64,000 bases of DNA from Chelativorans sp. (GCF_031180965.1 NZ_JAPSLH010000020.1:1-64000); one strand, 5' to 3'. Shown: positions 9,236 to 18,004, counted from the stretch's first letter. Notes: generated by a model not told the origin, from the letters alone. Numbers and translations are program-made.

Positions 9236-9287
9236 GGCGGCCCGGCGCCCGGCGCGGGCCGCCCCTCCCTGGCCGCGGGCCCGGCCA
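9236..9287 (+). other. Tandem hairpins between binding protein and permease
   Basis: Two adjacent perfect stems: GGCGGCCCG (9236-9244) with CGGGCCGCC (9255-9263), then TGGCCG (9270-9275) with CGGCCA (9282-9287). They lie directly after the binding-protein stop. Such intercistronic hairpins often protect the upstream message end or partly terminate, keeping binding protein in excess of the membrane parts. That role is inferred. Confidence 0.55.
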
Positions 9288-9366
9288 GCCCATATTTCCG
9301 TTGCATTTTCGCACGCGGCAGGCCACCGGGATTGCATATTGTTCGTTTCGGGAGTCCCCCGCTATC

Positions 9367-10251
9367 ATGTCTGCCATTGCATTCTGGGGCGCTGTCGAGC
9401 TCGGCCTCGTCTATGGTTTCGTCGCCCTGGGTGTATTCCTGGCGTTTCGCGTCCTTGATTTTCCCGACCTGACGGTGGACGGCTCGTTCCCGCTCGGCGC
9501 GGCCGTGGCCGCGGTGGCGATCACCAGCGGCTGGGACCCCTGGCTTGCCTGCCTCATTGCGGCGCTGGCGGGGGCCGCCTGCGGACTTGTGACCGCCTTC
9601 CTGAATGTCCGCTTCGGCATTCTGAACCTGCTTGCCTCCATCCTGACGATGATCGGGCTTTTCTCGGTCATTCTGCGCGTGATGGGCCGACCGAACATGG
9701 CGGTGCTCAACCAGGAGACCGTCATCACGCCCTTTCTTGATCTCGGCCTGCCCGACCACATTGTGCGGCCGCTGGTGCTGGCGGTGCTTGTGCTGATCGC
9801 CGTTGTCCTGCTCGCGCGTTTTCTGGGCAGCGACTTCGGCCTGGCGATGCGCGCGGCCGGCGCCAATCCGCGCATGGCGCGGGCCAACGGGGTCAATGTA
9901 GGGGGGCAGATCTATGTCGGCATGGCGCTTTCCAATGCGCTCACCGGACTGGGCGGGGCACTTTTCGCGCAGGTTTCGGGCTTCGCCGACGTGACCTCCG
10001 GCGTCGGCACCATCGTCGTCGGCCTTGCCTCGGTCATCGTCGGTGAGACGCTGCTGCGCAGCCGCGTCATGCTGGTCGCGCTTCTTGCATGCGTGATCGG
10101 CTCGGTGATCTATCGCGTCGCCGTGCAGCTCGCGCTCTCGATGGACCTCTTCTTCCTGCGCGCTTCCGATCTCAATCTCGTCACGGCTGTGCTCGTCGCC
10201 CTGGCACTCGTTCTGCCCAAGATCCGCGCCGGAAAGGCGGTCGCGCGATGA
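9367..10251 (+). CDS. ABC transporter permease (LIV/TrpY type)
   Basis: 294-residue membrane permease of the BPD_transp_2 (branched-chain amino acid type) family. About eight to nine hydrophobic segments are visible. The loop GLAMRAAGANPRMARANGVN, a family hallmark contacting the ATPase, is near the middle. DFPDLTVDGSFPLGA near the N-terminus is typical of permeases paired with TrpX proteins. I start at ATG 9367 (MSAIAFWG), not the TTG at 9301, because the first 22 residues of the longer frame lack homology. The stop overlaps the ATPase ATG by 4 bp (ATGA). Confidence 0.92.
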   Translation: MSAIAFWGAVELGLVYGFVALGVFLAFRVLDFPDLTVDGSFPLGAAVAAVAITSGWDPWLACLIAALAGAACGLVTAFLNVRFGILNLLASILTMIGLFSVILRVMGRPNMAVLNQETVITPFLDLGLPDHIVRPLVLAVLVLIAVVLLARFLGSDFGLAMRAAGANPRMARANGVNVGGQIYVGMALSNALTGLGGALFAQVSGFADVTSGVGTIVVGLASVIVGETLLRSRVMLVALLACVIGSVIYRVAVQLALSMDLFFLRASDLNLVTAVLVALALVLPKIRAGKAVAR

Positions 10252-11045
10252 TCGCGGTCTCGGACCTGCACGTCACCTTCAATGCCGGCACGCCGCTGGA
10301 AAGGCGCGCCGTGGCGGGCATCGATCTCGTTCTCGGCGAAGGCGAGTTCGTCACAGTGATCGGCTCCAACGGCGCAGGCAAGTCGACGCTGCTCGCCGCC
10401 ATCGCCGGGGACGTCTTTCCCCGCAGCGGCCGCATCAGGATCGGCGACCGCGACGTCACCAGGGAGGCGCCTGCCAAGCGCGCCGCACGCGTCGCGCGCG
10501 TCTTCCAGGACCCGCTCGCCGGCTCCTGCGCCGATCTCACCATCGAGGAGAACCTGGCGCTCGCCTTCATGCGCGGCTCGAAGCGCGGCTTTGGCCCGGC
10601 GCTGAAGCAGGAGCGGCGCAGCGCGCTGCGCGACAAGGTGAAGGAGCTGGGCCTTAATCTGGAAAACCGGATGGGCGATCGCATGGGCCTGCTTTCGGGC
10701 GGGCAGCGCCAGGCGCTTTCCCTCGTCATGGCGACGCTGGCCGGGGCGGAGGTTCTGCTGCTGGACGAACATACGGCGGCGCTCGACCCTGGCATGGCCG
10801 AGTTCGTCGCTGGCCTGACGCAGCGGCTGGTCGCCGCCCACGGCTTGACGACGCTGATGGTCACCCATTCCATGCGCCAGGCGCTCGATCTCGGCACGCG
10901 CACCATCATGCTGCACGAGGGGCGGATCGTTCTGGATATTACCGGCGAACGACGCAAGAACATGGGCGTCGACGACCTCGTCGAGATGTTCCGCCGCGTC
11001 CGCGGCGGCGCCGAGCTCGACGACGATTCCCTGCGGATCGGCTGA
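10248..11045 (+). CDS. ABC transporter ATP-binding protein (TrpZ type)
   Basis: 265-residue ATPase partner of the preceding permease. Walker A is GSNGAGKST, the signature LLSGGQRQALS, and Walker B VLLLDEHTAALDP with an unusual EH in place of the common EP. The switch His is in MVTHSMRQAL. The DEHTAALDP form is normal for ATPases that pair with TrpX-type binding proteins. The start overlaps the permease stop. Confidence 0.93.
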   Translation: MIAVSDLHVTFNAGTPLERRAVAGIDLVLGEGEFVTVIGSNGAGKSTLLAAIAGDVFPRSGRIRIGDRDVTREAPAKRAARVARVFQDPLAGSCADLTIEENLALAFMRGSKRGFGPALKQERRSALRDKVKELGLNLENRMGDRMGLLSGGQRQALSLVMATLAGAEVLLLDEHTAALDPGMAEFVAGLTQRLVAAHGLTTLMVTHSMRQALDLGTRTIMLHEGRIVLDITGERRKNMGVDDLVEMFRRVRGGAELDDDSLRIG

Positions 11046-11112
11046 CACTGCCAATGCATTGCGGTAGCCGGGTCAGAAGGCATGACCCTAGGGCGAGGCG
11101 ACGGAGGAGACG

Positions 11113-12042
11113 ATGCCGGCTTCGAGCATTTCCGGAAAGCCGCTGGAGATCATAAACGCGCCGACAAATCTGGGGCTGCGTCCGCTGCGCAGGGGTCATG
11201 TGCCCGGCGCATGGCGGGCTCCCGCCGCGCTCAAGGAGGCGGGGCTGCACCAGCGGCTGCGCCCTGCGCGCGAGACGTCGCTGGAGCGGCCGGACTACAG
11301 TTTCGAGCCGGAGCCCGGCACGCGGCTCGGCAATGGGCACGCCATCCGCGCCTTCAATGAGCGGCTCGCCGCGATCGTGCAGCAGTCGCTCGACGGAAGC
11401 GCCTTCCCCCTGGTTATCGGCGGCGACTGCAGCCTCCTGCTCGGCTGCCTCGCCGCCGCCCGCGCGGGCGGTCCCTGCGGGCTGATCCATGCCGACGGGC
11501 ACAGCGATTTCTTCCACCCCGGAAACTACGACACCGAGGCCAGGTTGGGCTCGGTGGCAGGCATGGACCTGGCGCTTGCCACCGGGCGGGGCGAAGCGCT
11601 GCTGTCGGACTGGGGCGACCAGCGGAGGCCCCTCGTCAGGGAAGAAGACGTGGTGCAGATCGGCGAGCGGGAAAATCTCGATCCGGACTATGCCTTTGCC
11701 GATATAGCAGAGACGAGGATCCATTGCATGGATGTGCGCTCGGTGCTGCGGAAGGGCATCGACGAGACGGCCGCCGATGCGCTGGCCGTGCTGACGCCGC
11801 AGCGGCTCTGGCTCCATGTCGACGTGGATATCCTGGACGCCGAGGTGATGCCCGCCGTGGATTCCCCCGGCTCGCCCGGGCTCGAATACGAGCAGCTCAG
11901 CCGGCTTATCCGCCTGCTCTGTGCCTCCGGGCGCGTCATCGGCACCGATGTTACCATCTTCGACCCCGATCTCGACCCCGAAGGCATTTATGCGCGGGGC
12001 ATCGCCGACTGCCTCGTCGCCGGCTTTGGGACCGCAAACTAA
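11113..12042 (+). CDS. Arginase/agmatinase-family ureohydrolase, variant active site
   Basis: 309-residue ureohydrolase-fold protein with a good ribosome site (GGAGGAGACG). The manganese block HADGHSDF keeps the Asp-His-Asp ligands, and HVDVDILD keeps the second Asp pair. Two positions depart from classical arginase: the first ligand motif reads GGDCS in place of GGDHS, and the distal glutamate motif reads DVTIFDPD. The substrate may be arginine, agmatine, another guanidino compound or a formimino compound, and activity may be altered. It follows the ABC operon by about 67 bp, so the imported ligand could be its substrate; this is inference. Confidence 0.85.
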   Translation: MPASSISGKPLEIINAPTNLGLRPLRRGHVPGAWRAPAALKEAGLHQRLRPARETSLERPDYSFEPEPGTRLGNGHAIRAFNERLAAIVQQSLDGSAFPLVIGGDCSLLLGCLAAARAGGPCGLIHADGHSDFFHPGNYDTEARLGSVAGMDLALATGRGEALLSDWGDQRRPLVREEDVVQIGERENLDPDYAFADIAETRIHCMDVRSVLRKGIDETAADALAVLTPQRLWLHVDVDILDAEVMPAVDSPGSPGLEYEQLSRLIRLLCASGRVIGTDVTIFDPDLDPEGIYARGIADCLVAGFGTAN

Positions 12043-12072
12043 CGAGACAGCCGGGCTGCGCGATCATACTTC

Positions 12073-12088
12073 GCCCGCGGCCGCGGGC
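12073..12088. other. GC palindrome at convergent gene junction
   Basis: Perfect 16-bp palindrome GCCCGCGGCCGCGGGC lies between the convergent ureohydrolase and sugar-binding-protein genes and touches the latter's stop codon. No T-tract. It may act as a weak bidirectional terminator. Confidence 0.3.
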
Positions 12089-13380
12089 TAGTTGCGCGCC
12101 AGGATCGCTTCCGCCTCGGCGACGAAGGCTTCGGCCCCCGCCTGCGGCGTCTGCTGCCCGAACGCCACTTCCTGGCTGACGCGGACCAGCATCACGTCGA
12201 TCTCGCCCGCCCCGAGCGGGGGCGGCGGCGGCAGCGGGCCGGCAAGGTCGCCCAGGCCGCCGATATATTCGACCGCAGCGCGGCCCGTCTCGTCGAGCTT
12301 CGGCGCGATGAGCTCCCGGATCTTGGCCGATTCGGGCACGCCGCGCTCCACATCCAGAATCGCCGCGGCTTCCGGGTCCGACACGAAGAAGGAGATGTAG
12401 GCGGCCGCCGCTTCGGGATTGGGGGACTGCTTGGAAACCGAGAAGAACATGGAGGGCTTGCGGTAGTGCCCGCCGCCAACGCCGGCCGCCAGCCGCGGAT
12501 AGGCATGCATGACGATCGGGTCCTTGTTGATCGACTGGTAGCCCACGAGCTGATTGGAGTGGGCGTAGGAGACTGCAGCATGGCCGAGCGAGACCATGCC
12601 TGTTTCGATCTGGCGCTGGTCGAGCGCCTGCAAGTCCGGCGGCACGCAGGCCTCGGATTCGCGCATGGCGGCCCATAGCTCGAACCATTCGCGCGTGTCT
12701 TCCGCATCGAAGGCGAGCTTGCCTTCCGCTGTGTAGAGCGCCTTGCCGCGCTGCCGCAGGAAGTTCTCGAAGAAGGGCTCGACGCCTGAGCCGTCGGACA
12801 AGCCGTAGAAACTCTTGCGCTTGCCGGCCTTGGTGATCTCCTCGCCGATGCGCTTCAATTCATCGAAGGTGAGCGACTGGTCAGGAATCTCGATTCCCGC
12901 CTCTTCGAAGGCGGCGGCATTGACCATCATCGCGGAGGAATTCGCGCCGAGGCTGATGCCGTAGAGCGACCCGTCGACCGAGCCGCCGTCGAGGGCCGCC
13001 TTGTCGAAATCGGACACGTTCAGCACGTCGGGCACGTAACCTTCGAGCGGCGCGAGCGCGTCGCGCCGCGCATATTCGAAGATGTATCGGTAGTCCATCT
13101 GCACGACATCCGGCGCGTTCCGGCCGGCCACCTGGGTGGCGAGCCGCGGCCAGTAGTCGTCCCAGCCGGTCGTCTCGCCGTCGACCGTGACGCCCGGATT
13201 GTTCTTCATGTAGAGTTCGCTGACTTTCATGGTGCGCTCGGCCCGCGGCTGTGAGCCCCACCACATCAGCCGGAGCCGCGTCTCCTGGCCGAAGGCCAGG
13301 CGCGGCAGCCCAAGCGCAGCGGCCGAGAACGCCGCCGCACCGCCTGCAAGAAACTTACGTCTGCTCACCTCAAGAGCCAT
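12088..13380 (-). CDS. Sugar ABC transporter substrate-binding protein (orphan)
   Basis: 430-residue family 1 solute-binding protein. The N-terminus has SRRKFLAGG followed by a hydrophobic stretch and AFGQE, a Tat-like signal. The mature start LRLMWWGSQPRAERTMKV and the PDVVQMDYRYIFEYA block are typical of carbohydrate-binding members. GGAGG precedes ATG 13380. No permease or ATPase adjoins it, so it must use transport parts elsewhere or a sensing role. A 16-bp palindrome about 60 bp upstream matches two sites in the 16.7-16.8 kb region, tying it to that regulon. Confidence 0.88.
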   Translation of the reverse strand: MALEVSRRKFLAGGAAAFSAAALGLPRLAFGQETRLRLMWWGSQPRAERTMKVSELYMKNNPGVTVDGETTGWDDYWPRLATQVAGRNAPDVVQMDYRYIFEYARRDALAPLEGYVPDVLNVSDFDKAALDGGSVDGSLYGISLGANSSAMMVNAAAFEEAGIEIPDQSLTFDELKRIGEEITKAGKRKSFYGLSDGSGVEPFFENFLRQRGKALYTAEGKLAFDAEDTREWFELWAAMRESEACVPPDLQALDQRQIETGMVSLGHAAVSYAHSNQLVGYQSINKDPIVMHAYPRLAAGVGGGHYRKPSMFFSVSKQSPNPEAAAAYISFFVSDPEAAAILDVERGVPESAKIRELIAPKLDETGRAAVEYIGGLGDLAGPLPPPPPLGAGEIDVMLVRVSQEVAFGQQTPQAGAEAFVAEAEAILARN

Positions 13381-13439
13381 GCTGTTCCTCCCTTGCCTGG
13401 CCCGGCCGCACAATCCTCCACGCAGCCGGTATCCTGTAA

Positions 13440-13455
13440 ATAACCAGGTGGTTAC
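13440..13455. promoter_or_regulatory. 16-bp operator-like palindrome, copy 1
   Basis: ATAACCAGGTGGTTAC: half-sites ATAACC and GGTTAC around a 4-base centre. It sits about 60 bp upstream of the orphan binding-protein start. A TTGACA (minus strand, near 13490) lies farther upstream. Same architecture as the sites at 16732 and 16791. Confidence 0.6.
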
Positions 13456-13512
13456 AAGGCTGGCGCATCGCTGCGCGGGTGTCAAGCGCCGGTTGTGGCG
13501 CCCTGCCGCCCC

Positions 13513-14340
13513 TCAGCAGACGGTATTGAAGCGCTCAATCACCGTTGAGAGCACCTCGTCGCCGGGCTTCTTCCACCAATTGTCCTTGGAGAATATCTCG
13601 ACCTCCTGCGGGCCATGATAGCCGGCCGCCTCGACCATGCGGCGGATCGCCGGGAGGTCGATGACGCCGTCGCCCATCATGCCGCGGTCGAGCAAAAGGT
13701 CGGTTGTCGGCACGAGCCAGTCACAGATGTGGTGCGCGAGGATCACGCCCATCTGCCCGGCGCGGGCGATCTGGGTTTCGAGCTCCGGGTCCCACCAGGT
13801 GTGGTAGACGTCGACGGCGACGCCGACACCCTCGCCCAACTCGACGCAGAGATCGAGCGCCTGGGAGAGCGTGTTCACGCAGGCCCGGTCGGCGGCATAC
13901 ATGGGGTGCAGCGGCTCGATAGCGAGCGGCATGCCATTCTCGCGCGCATAAGGGAGGATCGCCGCGATGCCTTCGGCTACCTGCTTGCGCGCCTCCGGCA
14001 TGTTTTTGGAAGAGCCGGGCAGCCCGCCTACGACCAGCACCAGGCAGTCCGCCTTGAGTGCCACGGCCTCGTCGATAGCGCGCTTGTTGTCATCGATCTT
14101 GGCCTGCCTTCCCGCCGGATCCTCGGCGGGGAACATGCCGCCACGGCAGAGCCCGGTCACCCTCAGCCCGTTCGTCTCGACAATGCGGGCGGCCTCCCTA
14201 AGGCCGATCGCCTCCACCTGATCGCGCCAGGGCGAGATGGCGGTGATGCCATGCCTCAGGCAGCCGTCGACCGCTTCTGCAAAGCCCCAGCTGCCGCGCG
14301 TCGTGGCAAGATTGATCGAAATGCGCCCTTCAAGGCTCAT
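13513..14340 (-). CDS. Sugar phosphate isomerase/epimerase (TIM barrel)
   Basis: 275-residue AP-endonuclease-2-like TIM-barrel protein (xylose isomerase-like). Metal-site strands are visible: LAIEPLHPMY (Glu), VAVDVYHTWWDPEL (Asp, His), ILAHHICDW (His), and EVEIFSKDNWW (Glu). The start is the MSLEGRIS methionine at 14340; the longer open frame above it overlaps the DUF993 gene. It is the third gene of an operon with the Gfo/Idh and DUF993 genes. Expected role is isomerisation or epimerisation of a keto-sugar or sugar acid intermediate; substrate unknown. Confidence 0.88.
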   Translation of the reverse strand: MSLEGRISINLATTRGSWGFAEAVDGCLRHGITAISPWRDQVEAIGLREAARIVETNGLRVTGLCRGGMFPAEDPAGRQAKIDDNKRAIDEAVALKADCLVLVVGGLPGSSKNMPEARKQVAEGIAAILPYARENGMPLAIEPLHPMYAADRACVNTLSQALDLCVELGEGVGVAVDVYHTWWDPELETQIARAGQMGVILAHHICDWLVPTTDLLLDRGMMGDGVIDLPAIRRMVEAAGYHGPQEVEIFSKDNWWKKPGDEVLSTVIERFNTVC

Positions 14341-14378
14341 GATTGGATCCCTCCCAAAATTCTGCCGGGCCGAAGCCT

Positions 14379-15548
14379 TCACCGCGGCTGCGAAACGCCG
14401 TGCACCGCCATCACCTGGCGCATCCGCGCCACCGCCAGATCGGGATCGATCAGCACGCGACCGGCATCGGCAAGGCGGAACAGCTCCGCCAGATGCAGGG
14501 TGGAACGCGTCGACTCCTGGCCGCCGATCATCGTGAAATGGTCCTGCAGCCCGTTGAGATAGGCGAGGAAAACCACGCCCGTCTTGTAGAAGCGGGTGGG
14601 CGCCTTGAAGATGTGGCGCGACAGCGGGACGGTGGGATCGAGGAGGTCGAAGAATTTTTGCTCCTCGCCCGCTCCGAGCGCCGCGAGCGCCGCCGAAGCC
14701 GCCGGCGCGATGGCATCGAAGATGCCGAGCAGCGCATCGGAATAGCCCTGGTCGTCCCCGGCGATCAGCTCGGCGTAATTGAAGTCGTCGCCCGTATACA
14801 TGCGCACGCCCGCCGGCAGGCGGCGGCGCATGACGATTTCCTTCTCCTTGGACAGAAGCGAGATCTTTATGCCGTCCACCTTCTCGGCATGGGCAGCGAT
14901 GACGCCGAGCGCCACTTCCATTGCCGCCATATGGTTCGGCGCGCCCCAATAGCCTTCGAGCGCGGGATCGAACATCTCGCCCAGCCAGTGGATGATCACC
15001 GGCTCCTTCACCTGGCTGAGGATGCGGTCATAGACCCGGGCATAATCGTCGGGGCTTTTCGCAGCGGTGGCGAGCGCCCGGCTCGCCATCAGGATGATGC
15101 GCCCGCCATGCGCCTCGATCGCCTCGATCTGCTCCTCATAGCCAGCAATGATCCTGTCGATCGAAACCTCCGGGCTGGGCGTCAGATGGTCGGTGCCCGC
15201 GCCACAGGCGATCAGAGCGCCGGGTCGGCCTCTTGCCTCCTTCAGCGCCCGCTCGATGAGCTCGCGGGCTTCCACCCAGCCGAGCCCCATGCCGCGCTGG
15301 GCCGTGTCCATCGCTTCGGCCACGCCGAAGCCGAGGTCCCAGAGATAGTGGCGGTAGGCGAGCGTCTTGTCCCAGTCTATAGCGGGGGCAAGCCATGGGT
15401 CGTTTTCGGCCAGCGGGTCGGCGACCACATGGGCTGCGGCATAGGCGATGCGGTTGAAGCTTTTCGCTTCGCGCTTGCCGATCTCGATCGGGGCGTTCCT
15501 GATCTCGTAGGCCGAGACCGAGCGGTCCGCATTGGGCAGGTTGAGCAT
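14379..15548 (-). CDS. DUF993 family, dihydrodipicolinate synthase-like protein
   Basis: 389-residue protein of the DUF993 family, distantly related to the DapA/aldolase TIM barrels. Typical blocks are LVVADPLAEN-like AHVVADPLAENDPW, CGAGTDHLTPS, IIHWLGEMFDPALEGYWG, DGIKISLLSKEKEI with a candidate Schiff-base lysine, and MYTGDDFNYAELI. The reaction is not established; retro-aldol or dehydratase-type cleavage is plausible from the fold. It lies between a Gfo/Idh oxidoreductase (12 bp upstream) and a TIM-barrel epimerase, a combination that suggests oxidation, rearrangement and cleavage of one carbohydrate. Confidence 0.85.
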   Translation of the reverse strand: MLNLPNADRSVSAYEIRNAPIEIGKREAKSFNRIAYAAAHVVADPLAENDPWLAPAIDWDKTLAYRHYLWDLGFGVAEAMDTAQRGMGLGWVEARELIERALKEARGRPGALIACGAGTDHLTPSPEVSIDRIIAGYEEQIEAIEAHGGRIILMASRALATAAKSPDDYARVYDRILSQVKEPVIIHWLGEMFDPALEGYWGAPNHMAAMEVALGVIAAHAEKVDGIKISLLSKEKEIVMRRRLPAGVRMYTGDDFNYAELIAGDDQGYSDALLGIFDAIAPAASAALAALGAGEEQKFFDLLDPTVPLSRHIFKAPTRFYKTGVVFLAYLNGLQDHFTMIGGQESTRSTLHLAELFRLADAGRVLIDPDLAVARMRQVMAVHGVSQPR

Positions 15549-15560
15549 GACGGCTCTCCT

Positions 15561-16712
15561 TTAGAAGGCAAGTTCGGGCACGTCGAGCCAGCGGCGCTCG
15601 GCCCAGGACTTCAGCCCGAGCTCGGCGAGCTGAACGCCCTTAGCGCCCTGCTCCAGGCCGTAAGCCCACGGCGCATCTTCCGCCACATGGCGCAGGAACT
15701 GCTCCCACTGCACCTTGAAGCCGTTGTCGAAGGCCCAGTTCTCCGGCACCTCTTCCCAGTCTTCGTAAAAGTTCATCTTCTGCGGCTGGTCGGGATTCCA
15801 GACCGGCTTGGGCGTATTCACCCGATGCTGCGTCCAGCATTTGTGCAGGCCGGCGACCGCCGAGCCATGCGTGCCGTCCACCTGGAACGTGACGAGATCG
15901 TCTCGGCGCACGCGCACCGCCCAGCTGGAATTGATGTTGGCGACGATGCCGCCCTCAAGCTCGAACGTGGCATAGGCCGCATCGTCGGCGTCCGCCGGGT
16001 AGGGCCTGCCCTGCTCGTCCACGCGTTCGGGGATGTGGGTCGCGCCGAGGCAGGAGATGGCCTTCACCGGCGCGAAAGTGTTGTCCAGCACGTAACGCCA
16101 GTGGCAGAGCATGTCGAGGATAATGCCGCCGCCGTCAGCCTTGCGGTAGTTCCAGGAGGGGCGTTGCGCCTTCTGCCAATCGCCCTCGAAGACCCAATAG
16201 CCGAACTCTCCGCGCACCGAGAGGATGCGGCCGAAGAAACCCGCGTCGCGCAGCATCTTCAACTTGATGAGGCCAGGGAGAAAAAGCTTGTCCTGCACCA
16301 CCCCGTGCTTCAGGCCAGACGCGCGCGCCTTGCGGGCAATGTCGACAGCGGTCGCAAGATCATCCGAGGTCGGTTTCTCGCAATAGACATGCTTGCCGGC
16401 CGCAAGCGCCTTTTCCAGAAGCCCGGCGCGGATCTTCGTGGCTCCTGCGTCGAAGAAGATCTCGTCTTCCTTGCTGGCCAGAGCGGCATCGAGATCATTG
16501 GTGAAGCGCCTGACCCCGTGCTTCTTCGCGATCGCCTCCACCTTCTCGAGGTTGCGCCCGACGAGGATCGGGTCCACCATCAGCGTGTCGCCGTTGGAAA
16601 GCGGGAGCCCGCCCTGATCGCGGATGGCAAGGATCGACCTTACCAGATGCTGGTTGTAGCCCATCCGCCCGGTGATCCCGTGCATGATGATGCCGATGCG
16701 CCGCTCTGCCAT
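15561..16712 (-). CDS. Gfo/Idh/MocA family oxidoreductase
   Basis: 383-residue NAD(P)-dependent sugar or cyclitol dehydrogenase. The N-terminus reads IGIIMHGITGRMGYN, an unusual nucleotide loop ending in GRMG in place of GxGxxA. The EKP motif is present (YCEKPTSDD), as is the HWRYVLDN stretch. It is first in the operon and lies opposite tctC across a 190-bp region holding two operator-like palindromes. Probably oxidises the substrate brought in by the TctCBA system or the orphan sugar-binding protein. Confidence 0.88.
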   Translation of the reverse strand: MAERRIGIIMHGITGRMGYNQHLVRSILAIRDQGGLPLSNGDTLMVDPILVGRNLEKVEAIAKKHGVRRFTNDLDAALASKEDEIFFDAGATKIRAGLLEKALAAGKHVYCEKPTSDDLATAVDIARKARASGLKHGVVQDKLFLPGLIKLKMLRDAGFFGRILSVRGEFGYWVFEGDWQKAQRPSWNYRKADGGGIILDMLCHWRYVLDNTFAPVKAISCLGATHIPERVDEQGRPYPADADDAAYATFELEGGIVANINSSWAVRVRRDDLVTFQVDGTHGSAVAGLHKCWTQHRVNTPKPVWNPDQPQKMNFYEDWEEVPENWAFDNGFKVQWEQFLRHVAEDAPWAYGLEQGAKGVQLAELGLKSWAERRWLDVPELAF

Positions 16713-16731
16713 GTCTCCTCCCTGGAGCTAT

Positions 16732-16747
16732 GTAACTATCCAGTTAC
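16732..16747. promoter_or_regulatory. 16-bp operator-like palindrome, copy 2
   Basis: GTAACTATCCAGTTAC: perfect 6-bp arms GTAACT/AGTTAC with a 4-base centre, 20 bp upstream of the Gfo/Idh start and thus placed to block its transcription. Confidence 0.65.
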
Positions 16748-16790
16748 TTCCTACCGAAGGGGAACGCGCCCGTCAAGCTCATAGAGGGCG

Positions 16791-16806
16791 GGAACTAACC
16801 GGTTAC
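16791..16806. promoter_or_regulatory. 16-bp operator-like palindrome, copy 3
   Basis: GGAACTAACCGGTTAC fits the same GTAACY-N4-RGTTAC layout with one mismatch and contains the perfect core TAACCGGTTA (16796-16805). A TTGACA -35-like box follows at 16814-16819 on the plus strand, facing tctC. Confidence 0.6.
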
Positions 16807-16904
16807 TTACTTCTTGACAGTCCGCCGAACAGTCTTCAGTCTTTCGCGGCACTGCGGATCAGGAGAGAGAGGGTCCGCAGCATCAAGGATTTCGGGAGGA
16901 AATG

Positions 16905-17942
16905 ATGGGTCTTTCGACCAGAGCCGCACTCGCCTTGGCCGCATCCGCTTTTGTCCTGGCCGCAACGTCAGCCTTTGCCCAGGCATGGAAGCCCGACCGG
17001 CCCATCAACATCATCGTGCCCTGGGGCGCCGGCGGCTCGACCGACCAGGTGACCCGGGTCACCGCGCCGATCATCGCCGAGGCGCTCGGGCAGTCGGTGG
17101 TCGTCGTAAACCAGCCCGGCGCTTCCGGCGCCGTGGGTACGCAGGAGGTGCTGAACGCGCCCAAGGACGGCTATACCTGGACGGCCAACGCCGTCGCCAA
17201 CAACGCAACCTATGCGGTGACGGGGCTCGTGCCGAACACCAGCATCGATGACTGGCACATCTACCTGTCCGTGGCCAATGTCCCTGTCGTTTCAGTGCCG
17301 GCCGACAGCGAGTTCAAGGATTTCGGCCAGCTGCTGGAGGCGCTGAAGACGCGGGGCGGCGAAATCACCATCGCAACCGCCGGGATTACCTCGTCCGGCG
17401 GCACGGCCATTGCGGCCCTCGCCGACGAGGGCGGATTCGATTACAACATGATCACCTATGACGGCGGCGGCCCGGCGGCAATCGCCACCGCCTCTGGCGA
17501 GGCCATGGTGACCACCCAGCTTGCGGTGGAGCAGGCCGAACTGATCCGCGGCGGACGCCTGCGTGCGCTCGCGGTCCTCTCGGACAAGCCGCTCGCGCTC
17601 GAAGGCATCGAACCCATTCCGCCGGTGACGCAATGGCTGCCCGAACTGCCTATGGCGCCCGACTATTTCGGCATCCTGATCCCGCGCGGGGTTCCCGACG
17701 AGGTGGTCGCCACCATGGACAAGATCTGGCAGGAGAAGGTGATGAACTCGGAGGAACTGCGCAAATATGCAGAAACCTTCGGCGCCGTCTTCGCCCCCTC
17801 CTACGGCGAGGAGGCACGTGCGCGCGCCATGCCAGTGGCTATCCTCGAGGCCTGCTCGTCGGTAGAACGCAACGAGGCGGTCAATGATCCCTCGACGATC
17901 GGCATCGACTGCAAGACCCGCACCGAGGTTGGCAAGCAATAG
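16905..17942 (+). CDS. tctC: Tripartite tricarboxylate transporter receptor (TctC family)
   Basis: 345-residue periplasmic receptor of the TTT family. Signal peptide MGLSTRAALALAASAFVLAATSAFA-like with AFAQ cleavage site. Family motifs: RPINIIVPWGAGGSTDQVTR, VVNQPGASGAVGTQEV, and GVPDEVVATMDKIWQEK. Two ATGs are adjacent (16902, 16905); GGAGG spacing favours 16905. It leads tctC-tctB-tctA. Ligands of this family are carboxylates or other small acids; because it shares a control region with the Gfo/Idh-DUF993-epimerase operon, a sugar acid is a reasonable guess. Confidence 0.93.
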   Translation: MGLSTRAALALAASAFVLAATSAFAQAWKPDRPINIIVPWGAGGSTDQVTRVTAPIIAEALGQSVVVVNQPGASGAVGTQEVLNAPKDGYTWTANAVANNATYAVTGLVPNTSIDDWHIYLSVANVPVVSVPADSEFKDFGQLLEALKTRGGEITIATAGITSSGGTAIAALADEGGFDYNMITYDGGGPAAIATASGEAMVTTQLAVEQAELIRGGRLRALAVLSDKPLALEGIEPIPPVTQWLPELPMAPDYFGILIPRGVPDEVVATMDKIWQEKVMNSEELRKYAETFGAVFAPSYGEEARARAMPVAILEACSSVERNEAVNDPSTIGIDCKTRTEVGKQ

Positions 17943-17959
17943 TCCGCAACTGCGCCTGA

Positions 17960-17980
17960 GGCGGCGGCCCGTCCGCCGCC
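17960..17980 (+). other. Hairpin between tctC and tctB
   Basis: GGCGGCGG (17960-17967) and CCGCCGCC (17973-17980) form an 8-bp perfect stem with a 5-base loop just after the receptor stop codon. Probably sets receptor message above membrane-subunit message; inferred from position. Confidence 0.55.
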
Positions 17981-18004
17981 GCCATGACATTGCCGGAGTA
18001 AGCC

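Noticed and set aside
14343-16784. 813-codon open frame on the plus strand
   Set aside because: Exactly antisense to the DUF993 and Gfo/Idh genes, low-complexity Arg/His-rich translation with no family motif; a GC-rich shadow frame.
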